Shown here: positions 10,155 to 21,539 of the stretch, piece by piece
Layout of the letters: each line of letters opens with the position of its first letter
How positions within the stretch are numbered: position 1 is the stretch's first letter
From: Tetradesmus obliquus
Lineage: Eukaryota > Chlorophyta > Chlorophyceae > Sphaeropleales > Scenedesmaceae
Length of the DNA stretch: 64,000 nucleotides
Reading direction: 5' to 3'
Assembly (NCBI GenBank): GCA_030272155.1
Contig: CP126192.1
Location: 5,428,501 to 5,492,500 of the forward strand
Program-made: the position numbers and the translations under genes
Notes under the pieces: generated by a model
What the model was told of the DNA's origin: nothing
Database searches by the model: none
The model's input: the letters and a program-made list of their open reading frames with translations, nothing else

Positions 10155-12529
10155 ATGGAAACCACAAATGAGATCAAGTTGTTGCTTTCCACGCTCCAGT
10201 CTGCTGGTAAGTTGGACTTCAGCCGAGCAGCAGGACAAGTGTTCGCTGCGAACTGCCCCCAGTCACTCCGTTGTCGACGCCCCGCTGCTCCTCCAACTGC
10301 AGGCGCTAATACATCTATTTTGAGCTGCAACAGCGATATCCGCAGCTGCAGCTTGCTGGCAGTTGACGAGGCAGAGGCGCCCACCGCTACTGCCTACTTT
10401 GCTGTGCTGCGCCGGCGAGTGGCCGAGCAGCTGCAGCAAGGCACGAGATCGGCAGCCCTCGAATTATTAATAGCTGGTGTGCAGTGTTCAAAGGGCTTTG
10501 TGCAGCTAAACCTTTGCGGGTGAGTGGAACATAGTGACTAGCAGTAGCATGTTGCCTGCACAGTGCCAGGCTAGTGTGGCTGCATGTTCCCTGTACTTCT
10601 GTAGCTCTGAATGCATGTGCCACCTAATTTCAGTTCATCACTTTGTGTTTGCATTCTATATGCTCCTGCAGGCCGATCCAGACGCAGCATGTACCACTGT
10701 ATGTGAGCAGCAGTGCAGCCGGCTCTCACACAGATGCAACAGCGCCGCAGATGGGCCAGGACAGCCTATCCCTGGATGAACGGTGAGCAACCACCTGCAA
10801 CTGTAAACATCAGCGTTGATATATTTTCAGCAACTAAGTGCAGTTCTGCATGCAGCTTCCGTGCATCTCTGCATCAGCAAAGTGGTGCATAGTTTGTATG
10901 CCAAGCATGCCGTCCAGTTTCCGGCTACCCTTCCTGCAACCTACCGCAGCCTCTTGCAGGCAACATACGTCTCACTTCTTTCAAGTGCTTGTTGCCTGCA
11001 CTGCTGCTGTCATCTTCTGGCATTCGCTGCTGCTTGCTGTGCAGCTGGGTGGTGTCGCAGCTGGAGGTAGATGGTGAGGAGCTGCTGGGAAGGGTTCAGG
11101 GCCTAGACCTGCTGCTGGCAGCGCTGCTGTGCATTGCAGAGCCACTCGGATGCCACACAACAAGCAGCTCCCAGCAGCAGCAATCTCCGCAACCGCAGCA
11201 TGTAGGGGGCGCTCACAACAGCAGCAGCCGACAGCAGCAGCTGCTGCAGCAGGAGTGGCTGTGCCAGCAGCAGCTTGGCAGCTGGTGCTGGTGGGGGCTG
11301 CGTGCGGTGATGCTGCAGCAGCAGGTGCTGCATGGCAAAAGCAACACGCTGCGCAGCACGCTGCAGCAGCTGGTGCAGCAGACGCTGGCATGGGCTAGCA
11401 GCCAGGGGGAGGCTGCTGCAGCTGCAGCTGGCACTGCTGCTGATGCAACTGTGGGCTTTGAGGCTGCTGCTGCTGCTGCTGCAGCTGAGGTGGCTGGTAC
11501 GAGTGCAGATGCATTTCGAGCCATGCTGCCGGCTGCTGCTCACCTGGAGTGCTCTTTGGTGCAGCAGCACTATGGCCAGACTGTTGAGGCGCAGCAGCAG
11601 CTGGAGCAGGCGGCTGCAGCGCTTGGGGTTGAGGTTCAGGTTACAGGCGTGCTAGGGTTTAGGACCAAGCACCAGCTAGACGCTAAAGCGCAGCTGGTGG
11701 CGTCATTCAAAGGAGCTGCAGCGACAGCTGCGATGGGTTCAGCAGATGGCGTTGACTTGGCAGAGCTAGGGTTTGACCAGGCAGGGCTTACTAAGGAGTT
11801 AGAAGGGATGGAGGATGACTCAGCAGTCTACCTGGCACCCCGGCTGGCAAATAGTAACACAGCTACTGCTGATGATGCAGCAACTGCTGCTGGCAATGGC
11901 AGCACTGAGCAGCAGCAGCAGCAGCACGTGTTGTGCATGCTGCAGGCGCTGCTGCTGGGCTGGGCTGCGCAGATCAAGAAGGGCACCTCGCAGGATGAGC
12001 TGCAGCAGTGGCAGATGGCTCCCTTTGTAGAAGCAGTGCTGCAGCAGCAGTCCACACAGTACATGCTGCATGCGACAGCGCGCCTGCTTAAGTGCCGGCA
12101 TGAAAAGGAGCGCGGCAGGACACGGGAGCGCTCGCTCATGCAGCTAGAGCAGCTCTGCAATGCGCTGCAGGCAGCGCAGCCAGCAGCTGGTGTGCGGCTG
12201 CCGTTCTGCTTTGGTGTGCGCTTCCCTCTGTGGCCACTGCTGCGGAAGGAGCTGGCGGAGCTGTACATAGCTATGGGCTTTGTGGGTGAGTGCGCTGCGC
12301 TGCTGATGGTTGGCCATAGGGTGCCACCTTTTGACCGTGACTCGCAGTGGCACTTGTTTAGCAGTGTTCGAAAGCACCAAGGTTGCAGCGACCAGCCGGA
12401 GCTCAAGATGCTATTGCAGTGGTGACAGCTGCGCTGGCGTGCTGCAGTGCAGTGCAGAAGGGCTTGTTGCAACTGCTGCTAGCAGCTCCTGCACCTGGCC
12501 TGCCTCAGACACCAGCGCCTGATGCTCAA

Positions 12530-12563
<34 letters not shown>

Positions 12564-15500
12564 AGGCGCCGCGCTGCGCATCTTTGAGGGCCTTGAGATG
12601 TGGGACCAGCTCATCCTGTGCTACAGGCTGCTGGACAAGAAGCAGGTGGCGCAGGAGCTGGTGCTGCAGCGGCTGCAGGTGCGGGCTTGCAGCTTGCAGG
12701 ACAGCTTGCAGGACAGCTCGTTTTGGGCAGTTGCAGGAATGTGTGGTTGCATTGAATGCTCCTGCGGCTGGGGCCATGGGCATGATTTTCAAATGCTTGG
12801 CATCCAATGCTGGTGCAGCAGCTGCGCCCCGTGCTTTGGTTCATCTGGGTTTGTCGCGTTGACCACGTTTGACCATGTTTGACCAGGCAAACCCGGACGA
12901 TGCCAAGCTGTGGTGTGTGCTGGGCGACATCCAGCAGCAGGAGGCGCATTATGAGAAGGCGTGGGAGGTCAGCAGCCACCGCAGCAGCCGCGCACAGCGC
13001 TCCATCGCCAGGTGAGCTTGCAGCGGCACTGCAGGAAGCGTTGAGACATGCTGCTGCAAGCGACAGGGCCCTCTCGTCCAAGCTTGCATGCACAAGCAGA
13101 CAACATTTCGCTGCATTATAGCCGCATACTGCAGGACCAGGCCCGCTCAGTCACTTTTGCTGCTTCTTGTTTTACCAGGCCTATCAATCGTGACAGCCGT
13201 CTTGGCGGTCAGGGGATAAGCTTCACCAAGAAAGTGACATGAAATACATATGCATGTTGCCATGTTTGAACGCCTCCGTGCAACTGTCACGCATTGCTTG
13301 CTCCTTCCTGCAGGTCTGCAATGCAGCGCAAAGAGTATGCGCGCGCAGCAGCAGCATATGAGCTGGCGCTTGCACTGAACCCCCTGTACCCTGAGGCATG
13401 GTTTGCACAGGGTTACTGCTACCTGCGCATGGCAGACAACAGCAAGGCGCTGCAGGTAAGCACTGCACTGCACGGTTGTGCATGTTGGTATATGTGTTGA
13501 CTTTCAGGGCTGCTGCTGGTTGCTGTATTGTGTGGCTTGCGTGCTGCAGGGCCGATTTTTCTGGCAGATGACCAAGAAGGGCATTGGTCAGCTGGTTTCA
13601 TCATGCAGTTTGGAGGATGTGTCTTGCCTGCGCTCAGCTCATGCGTTGGACATGCTGCAGCTGCAGTCGTGGGCTGAGCAGTTCGTTAGTGGTGTACAGC
13701 CCCACCCTGCCCCCTCCGGTTGCTGGTTCCCACAACTGCTTGACACGTTGCACTGCCTGCCTTGTCATGCAATTTGTGCGCCACACACACGCAAAGTCAC
13801 ACACATTGGGATCATACTCCCAAACACCCTTCTCCCTGACACATGTCTTGCACACGCCTCGCACACTGCAGGCCTGCACTGGTTGTCTGATTACGCAAGC
13901 GATTCACCACGCGCACGCAGATCGACATACACTGGGATCCTTCTCCCAGGAACTTGATCACCTCACATGTGCTGCGCACACGTCTTTTTCCTTGCTGCTG
14001 CAGGCCTTCACCAAAGTGACCCACCTGGAGCCAGACAATGGCGAGGCCTGGACAAACCTGGCAGCGCTGTGGCTGCAGCAGGGCGGCTGGAGGGAGGCGC
14101 TGCAGGCCAGTGAGCAGGCTGTGAAGTACAAGCGAGACAGCTGGCAGACATGGGACAATTACGCAACAGCAGCAGCCAAGGCGGAATCAATGTCCAGCTG
14201 TGTGCGGGCGCTTGCGCAGGTGGGTTGGGAGATGCGAGCTGCTTTAGGGTTGTTGTCTGCGGCTGGTTGCAGCAGGGATGGTGCTGTGGCTGGCTGTGTG
14301 GGTGTGGTTGCTGCCAGTTTGCTGCCAGTTTGCTCGGAGGCGGCAAAATGTAATGTTGATTGTGGTGGCTTGTAGAGGGTGGTGGATACCCTTAGCTGGC
14401 ATAGGAGGCAGTCAAGTATGCAGACAATGCAGCTGCTGATGATGACAGGCTCAAAATATGGCAGTCTAGTCCACGCCACATACAGTTCATCGCACGCCAC
14501 ATTTATACGCAGTCTGCAAATCACTGGCCTAAGTTATTGTATTTGCAGTGTGCCCCGGCCGAGTGGTGTCTCACTGGATGTGCCTGCGTTGCCTGCTCAG
14601 GTGTTTGAGCTTACCAAGGGGCAGCATTTCTCCCTTGAGACGGCTGAGCAGCTGATGACGCAGCTCGAGCGCGAGCAGCAGCAGCTGCACGGTACAGCAC
14701 CCGACAGCAGCAGCAGCTCTGCTAAACTACATGAAACTAACAGGGCTGCTGCTGTCACAGCTGACACCAGCTCTGAAGCAGAAGAAGAAGCTATGGAGGC
14801 ACCAGAGCAGCTGCTGCAGCTGCTGGCTGTCTCGGACGGCCTCCCAAACCTAACCAGCTCAGCAGATGCAGCAGCACACACAGCAGCGGCAGCAGCAGCC
14901 GCAGCTGCCGCGCGGCAGCGCGCATATGATCAGGTGCTGGGCGCGTTTGCGGCGCTGCTCAAGTCTGTTGCGAATGCGGCGGCGTGTGGGCCTGGTGTGT
15001 GGGGGCTGCTGGGGAGGCTGTACCGCCTGCAGGGGCAGCTGCTGAGCAGCCAGGAGGCGTGGCTGAAGCAGGTGAGTGAGGCTGTGCTGCAGTTTAAAAA
15101 CATCAGCACTTTATTTGATTGGATAAAGTATTGCTGCAGACTGGAGCAGTGCTGCAGATTTGAGCATGCTGCAGATCGGAACAGAGGTGCAGATTGGAGA
15201 TTGATGCGGAAAGTTGGCGTGCCTGGGTTTTGCTGCTGACAACCTGTGCTTTGCTGAAGGATGTCCCTTTGTTGCAGGACGCACTGTGTTGCAGTACTGC
15301 TGTGCAGCTCATCTCTGAGCATGAAATGGCGTATCTACTACTACTGTAAAGCTGCGCAGGGTTGCCACATCACTGGCTTTAGATACGAATGCACTGAGCT
15401 TGTTGCCATACCGTTGTCTGCTCCCACACACTCTCTGCAGGTGCGCTCCCTACAGAGCAGCCCCTACAAAAGCGACCCAGACGCCTTTGCAGCCATGGCA

Positions 15501-15734
15501 GCCGCCACCGACCACCTCTGCCGCGCGTATCTAGCCACTGCAGCAGCAGGTCAGGGAGGCCTCCGGGAGCTGTCTACTGCGCGCATGCAGCTGCGGGGCT
15601 TGCTGAAGCAGTGTGAGGAGGCGTTTGGCGAGCAGCAGCAGTACGTGCAGCTGCAGGCGCTGCTGGGGGACGTGGTGGCAGCAGAGGATGCTGCGCTGGC
15701 GGCTAAGCGAGCAGCAGAGGCAGCGGCGCAGTAG
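10155..15734 (+). CDS. TTC27: Tetratricopeptide repeat protein 27 homolog
   Basis: Predicted 1025-aa cytosolic TPR protein, orthologous to animal TTC27 and yeast Emw1. Exons: 10155-10519, 10672-10782, 11045-12285, 12566-12678, 12887-13011, 13314-13455, 14004-14219, 14601-15071, 15441-15734; the phases all close. Family landmarks in order: FPLWPLLRKELAELYIAMGF, IFEGLEMWDQLILCY (about aa 577-591), KLWCVLGDIQQQEAHYEKAW, SSHRSSRAQRSIAR, ALNPLYPEAWFAQGYCYL, VTHLEPDNGEAWTNLAALWL and DSWQTWDNYATAA. These match the TTC27 run LLGD..YYEKAWELS..RSARAQRSL, then LEPDN.EAWNNL and WQIWENY. Exon 3 carries Q-, A- and S-rich insertions encoded by CAG-type triplets, which make the N-terminal half longer than usual. 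Intron 3 ends in a (CTG)n run used as the acceptor tract. The molecular role of TTC27 is not settled. Confidence 0.93.
13797..13885 (+). repeat. Copy of the TTC27 exon 7 acceptor region inside intron 6
   Basis: It resembles 13921-14010 across the real acceptor: TTGGGATCATACTCCC against CTGGGATCCTTCTCCC, then CACATGT-TTGCACACG, then CTGCAGGCCTGCACT against CTGCAGGCCTTCACC. Spacing is about 126-132 bp. The copy still has a CTGCAG acceptor. Confidence 0.75.
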
Positions 15735-16018
15735 ATATAGACTTCTTGTAAGCCATACCTTGTCATCGGCATCGGCAACCGCGCCCCGTACGGAGCGGAA
15801 ACCAGGAAGCCGCAATGCAGTGATGCACATGCAGGTGGAGCGTCAGCGAGTGGTATGCGTGATTCAGAGAACAGATGCTGTGCAAGTCAGCTTCCGCACG
15901 GCCGCGGCGTGCTAGCGTTGTGTTTGGGCTGGGTGTCGTTTGTGTGGCTGCCACACACATGCGTACTGGTTGTCAGGGGGGCGTGGTGCAAGCGCTGTGG
16001 CACCTGAGATTGTGCACC

Positions 16019-16023
16019 TGTAA
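16019..16023 (+). terminator. TGTAA poly(A) signal, TTC27
   Basis: TGTAA about 285 bp after the TTC27 stop, sense orientation. Confidence 0.5.
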
Positions 16024-17559
16024 CAAGGCAGTGAATTGCCAGATGCTGAGGCGCAACACTGACCCAGCAAGTCACAGTTGGTGACACATGCACGGGTGTC
16101 ATTACCCTTCTTTTACAGCTGCTGTTCATGTGCAGAAGCAAAGACGCCATCCAGTCTCGGACGCAGGTGGCATTTGAACGCTTCGTGTGACAGCTTTGAT
16201 TCGAGCACAAAGCCGCCATCACAGCATAGGCAATGACTGCCGGTACCACCAGCTGGTGCAAGCATGATAGCCAACGGCATACCCCCACCCTACTAGACCT
16301 AGGGTGTGCATTGTGTGCAAGAAGCCCCACAACACGCGCCTTGGTGCATGTCAGGTGCATTATGATCTCTAACCAGAGCTTGCTGCTGGCAACACAGAAT
16401 TTTTAGTGGCCACGCGCACATCCCCAGCATAAGCCTAATCAGGTACTAACATAGTATGTTGGTAGTGTGGTGTACAGTGGCAGGACTCCCGCCATGATGG
16501 CCAAACCTGCTGAATGACTTCATAGTTCGGTCGTAAGTGATGCAGTCTGCAAACCCACACGGCTTGATGCAACAGCAACGCGCCAACATTGGGTTGAACT
16601 AACTCCGCTGACGAGCAGTATCATATGGTACAAGAGTAATCAACACTAGCTGATCTCACCAGACGCAACAGCGGCTTGGCAAGATACCTTCGTCATGCAT
16701 GGCGCATTCGGGCAAAGGAGTGGAGTTTCAAACGCTAATCGGACAACAGGCTGCTCAGCCATGCTCAGCCACGTTGTGAATGGTGTGCCTGCTTGCAGGC
16801 TGCCGCTTCCTCTCAACAACACGTGTTGCCTCCACAGGTATGCATTAATGCTGTACAAATGAAAGCTACCAAACACGTGCACATGTCTGCCCTCGCTCCA
16901 GCACAGCACTGGCAGCCACCATCAGCTGCAAGCAGCATTGCTGCTTGATGTCATGCAGCAAAACAGCATGCGCTTGCACTTCGGACTGCACTGCTTCGAA
17001 GCTGCTGAGCAGCAGCATCGACGCGTTGTTCATCTGTTGTATTGCAGCCGATCATGCGTTGATGAAGGGACACCAGTATGCACACAATGCAACTGAACGT
17101 CAGGCAATGCAAAGTGAACAGCAGTGAACACAACTGCTGGCGGGCAGCTAGAGCAGCCCTTGCCATGCATGCCTTGCAACTGCGCCAGCCATATGTACAA
17201 CTCCAGCTCTTTTTGTGACGTGACTTCTACAGCAAGCCACAGCGCCTTGCAGCCAACTCCCTCTGTGCTGCCTGCATGCTCGAGGCATCAGGTGCGTGGG
17301 TCATCCCCATCAGGCACCATGCTGTACACTTGATGGCCGCATGACGCATACATGTTCACTTGTACACACTCATCTTGCGCCATCAAACCACTGGCGCATC
17401 ACGCAGGGGTCACCTTAGCCTCCGCATCAGCATCAGCTGCTGCTGCAAGGTTGCCAGGTGCAACAGGCCTCTGCAGGGCAGCAGCAGCCAGCAGGGCAGA
17501 GACAGACAGAGGGTTGCAGCAATCAAGCACATAAAGCAGCTGTGCACTGTCACCACATC
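16024..17559. other. Convergent intergenic region, nothing recognised
   Basis: It lies between the TTC27 3' end and the repeated 3' end of the amino acid transporter. Only short open frames without family similarity are present. Confidence 0.5.
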
Positions 17560-17973
17560 AAAACAGGATCGCCCACTGGAAGGAGCCGCCACACTGGCTG
17601 CGGTCAGAAGTGACGCTGGGCTTGCTCACACACACCAGGCGACTATGCTGCTGTACACTGTGCACAAATAAAGGGTGGCGTCCCGATGTAGTATGCCTTG
17701 GTGTGACATCGCTGTGCTTGCGTCACTGAAGCAATGCTGTGTCCACCTGGAACGAGCCGCCGAACTGGCTGCTTCCCGCCGTGACGCTGGGTATGCTTGT
17801 CATCGCGTCCACGTCCTTAAATACTGTGGTGCTGTACACTGTGACAAAATCATGCAAAGCCACTGCCCACCTGGAAAGACCCTCCAAACTGGCTGCTGCC
17901 AGCCGTGACGCTGGGCATGCTTGTCACCGCGTCCACGTCCTTAAATACTGTGGTGCTGTAAACTGTGAGGTTA
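17560..17973 (-). repeat. Tandem copies of the transporter's last exon
   Basis: Three further copies of the 3' end of the last transporter exon, anchored on CTGGAA-GA-CC at 17576, 17747, 17871 and (the real exon) 17995. The last three are spaced exactly 124 bp apart. The two copies nearest the gene stay open on the minus strand, encode VTAGSSQFGGSFQV, and end in their own stop codons. The most distal copy is diverged. Each includes the motif TTTAAGGACGTGGACGC or its counterpart. Confidence 0.9.
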
Positions 17974-20648
17974 TCATGCAAAGTCGCTGCGCACCTGGAA
18001 GGAGCCGCCAAACTGGCTGCTTCCAGCCGTGATGCTGGGCATGCTTGTCTGTGCATCCACCTCCTCGTACATCGTCTCCTTGCCTCCCTTGCGCCACCAG
18101 GTGCGGTGCTGGTACAGCCCGTTGAGCGCAAACACCAGCACAGCAAAGGCCATGGCACCCAGCCAGGGCAGCCAGGTGCTGGGGCCCAGGGAGCCTGCAG
18201 GGTGCAATCACAGCCAGGCAGTGCATCACTTCAAATCATGCACCAGGGTGCTGCCGATTTGCTGCCATGCCAGGCTTAGTTGCCATGTCGCCCGGCTTGT
18301 GCATACACTTATGTGTACATAGCTTACAGCATGCATGTGCCAATTGATGGCAATTGGGCTGCATCAATCAACCAGTCAGCACAGCGAAGGCCATGGCTCC
18401 CAGCCAGGGCAGCCAGGTGCTGGGGCCCAGCGAGCCTGCAGGGTGCAAGTGCAAGGGCAGCCAGGCAGGCAGTGAAAGTTATGCACATATTTATTATGTA
18501 CATGCAGACAGGCGCCAGCCAGGGCAGCCCGGTGCCGGGCCCAGGGAACCTGCGGGGTGCAAGTGCAAGTGCAGCCAGGCAGTGCAGAAACTAGAGGATT
18601 GCCTCAAGGTGCTGCAGCTGTTCTACAAACGAGGCACAGTTGCCTCGTTGCCGGGCTTGTGCGTGTTGAGACTTGACGCTGGATGTGCGGGCGGTTTGTA
18701 GCAGGCCTGCATGAGGTACCGGTACATAGCTTGCAGGATGCATGAGCCGAATGATAGCAGTTGCGCTGCATCAACCTGCCGGAAGGTTTGCAGATGTGCT
18801 CAAACAGCTGAACAGCTCACGAGCTGTGGGCTCACCGATCAGGAAGATGTTTGCCAGTGTGCCCAGGCAGGGCAGGAAGGGGTTCAGCGGCACCGCAAAA
18901 CCCTCGGGCCGGTAAACCACAGGCAGCGTGTAGAACGCTGCTGTGCCGGCAAAGAACAGCACCCCGCCAGCCAGTATGACGCCCCAGTGCACTTGGTAGA
19001 AGAAAGGGAAGCCAACCAGGCAGGAGCCGATGACCACAAGCGCAGAAGGTGCCATCACGCGCCACTTGGGAATGCCTTTGCCAGTTGCGTAGCGCGCACG
19101 CACCGCGACGCTCAGGTCGACGATGGCGAAGGCAAACAGGGTTCTGCGCGCAAAGTGGCAGCGGCAGCAGCAGCAGCAGCAGCAGCACCACCATCACCAG
19201 CAGCAGCAGCAAGCTTGACGCCAGCAGAGTCAGCGTGACTGCATATGCACACACCAAGATGACTCACTGTAAATGAAGCAGTTGCTTGCTGTTGTGCCAG
19301 CAGGTGCTGGTGATGCCTTGGCGAGTGCTCGTGAAGGGCCAGCAGTGCTGCTTTTCTTAGCAAGCACCCTGATCAGGCACCCTGCTGCTGCTGCTGCTGC
19401 CACGCGTTGCGCCTCACCCCATACCACACATTTTGATCAGCACACCCCACACAGCTGCTGCTGCTGCCGCCGCCTCGTGCCTCTCACCCCATGGACACCA
19501 GGCCAGCCAGCACCTCCAGCGGCACAAACTTTCAATGATTGCTATATCGCAGCTGCTTTTCCTGCTGCTGCTGCTGCCTCGTGCCGCTCACCCCATGGAC
19601 ACCAGGTCAGCCAGCACCTCCAGCGGCACAAAGAAGGCCAGCGTGCCAATGATGACACCCGTGATGATGGTGGCCACAATGGGGCTCTCTGTCTTGGGGT
19701 TGACACGGGCCTGCAGGCAGCAGACACAACGAGCAGTGCATGCGTCAGCAGTAACATGCATGACAGTATTACACGATTGACAGGTCATCCTTCAAGAGCT
19801 GATGGCAGCATTGTTGTGGTGATGACAAAGATCACGGCGTTGCAAAGCAAGGGGCGACAGCAAGTCACATCTCAGGTGAGTTGGGCGAAGTGGGTGACCA
19901 TTAGCTGCCAGCAGCCGCCACAGGTGACGTGTTACTGCAGCTCACAAAGAACTTGTAGATAAGCGGGCTGTGCGACAGCACCGCCAGGCGGCGGCTCTTC
20001 GCAGTGTGCAGTGTATGCTACGCGAGACTTGTGGCGTGCCAGTGGTGCCGCTATTGCGTGATGGAATGGTGGTACTCCGCATGCTACCGAAAGCAAACAT
20101 ACACAGAGATTTCCAAGCTCGACGGCATCGAATGATCTGCAGGTGACCAAAATCAGCTGCCAGCAGCTGTCACAGATGGTAAGTCAATGCAGCTCACCAA
20201 GAACTCCGGGATGAGCCTGCAGCGCGACAGCACCCATGAGCTGGCTCAACGCTGTGTGCAGTGTATGCTACGTCAAGACATGTCAGCAGCTGCCGCAGGT
20301 GGCATGTTACTGCATCTCACCAGGAACTCTGGAATGAGCCTGCAGCGCGACAGCACCACCATCAGACGGCTCATCGCGTACAGGTCAGCGAATGCAGAGT
20401 TGAAGGTGCCTGCGCACGCGCCGATGCTGACGACGTAGCTGGCCCAGGGGAAGTAGCGGCCTAGGGCCACACTGAAGGGGGCATTGGAGTCAATGTCCAT
20501 GTATGGCTGCAGGCCTGTGTGTGTGGACATGTGGGAGAGTAGCACAGCGTGTGGTACGCATCAGCATCAGCAGCAGCAGCAGCAGCAGCAGGTGCATTGG
20601 ATTCAATGTCCATGTATGGCTGCAGGCCTGTGTGCGTGGACATGAGGG

Positions 20649-20722
<74 letters not shown>

Positions 20723-20778
20723 TGCGTTGGAGTCAATGTCCATGTCTGGCTGCAGGCCTGTGTGCGGTGACATGAGGG

Positions 20779-20831
<53 letters not shown>

Positions 20832-21505
20832 TGCAGTAGCAGGTGCATTGGAGTCGATGTCCATGTAGGGCTGCAGGCCTGTGCGTGGTGACATGAGGGG
20901 AAGTTGCGCAGTTTATGGTGGTGCGCGGTAAGAGCAGCAGAAGCAGCAGCAGCAGCAGCAGCAGGTGTATTGGTTAGCATGCACTTCGCCAGGCATCCGT
21001 GCCAATCAATTGCAGCAAGACGTTCTGGTTGGCTTCAGTATGGTTCAGGTGCTGTACAACAAACGGATGCTTTGTCAAGCCTGCACACCCATGCAGAAGT
21101 GTTGTGATGACGCAGCTGATCACACAGCACAGCGCACCAGCAATAACGGTGGACGCGGCTGCATACAGCAGCGTGCACACGCCCAGGCACAGCGCAGTGG
21201 CCAGGGGGATGTCGCGCCGCGGGTTGCGCGCCTCCTCTGCTCCATTGGCAATCATATCGAAGCCCACATAGCTGCAAGCAGCATGCACAACAGATGCAGC
21301 TTGAAGCAGAGTTTGGAAGACGTTTTTGCATGTGTATGTGCACAGCAATGAGGCTGCGCAGTGTGGCATGACCTCGGACATGCGCGTGATGTTCATGAGG
21401 CTGCCAAGCAGGATTGCAACCTGCTGCAAGACCGCATGACAGCTGCCGCAGCACCAGAGCAGTCCCAGCAGTTGCTGCTGCCGTACAGCAGTTGCTGCTG
21501 TACAG

Positions 21506-21539
<34 letters not shown>

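Larger units (their letters stand above)
20570..20900 (-). repeat. Exon 9 acceptor end repeated three times between CAG arrays
   Basis: The real boundary at 20481-20535 (CATTGGAGTCAATGTCCATG and GGCTGCAGGCCTGTGTG) recurs at about 20591-20650, 20723-20780 and 20842-20900. Each copy ends near GACATGAGGGAGAG and is followed or preceded by a CAG run, which gives a mixed satellite-like array in intron 8. Confidence 0.92.

Noticed and set aside
20570-20900. Possible CRISPR array (alternating repeats and spacers)
   Set aside because: The 'spacers' are CAG runs and the repeats are copies of exon 9; this is a eukaryotic intron.
20603-20980. Frame encoding polyleucine and polyalanine
   Set aside because: Translation of the CAG array and junction copies in the transporter intron.
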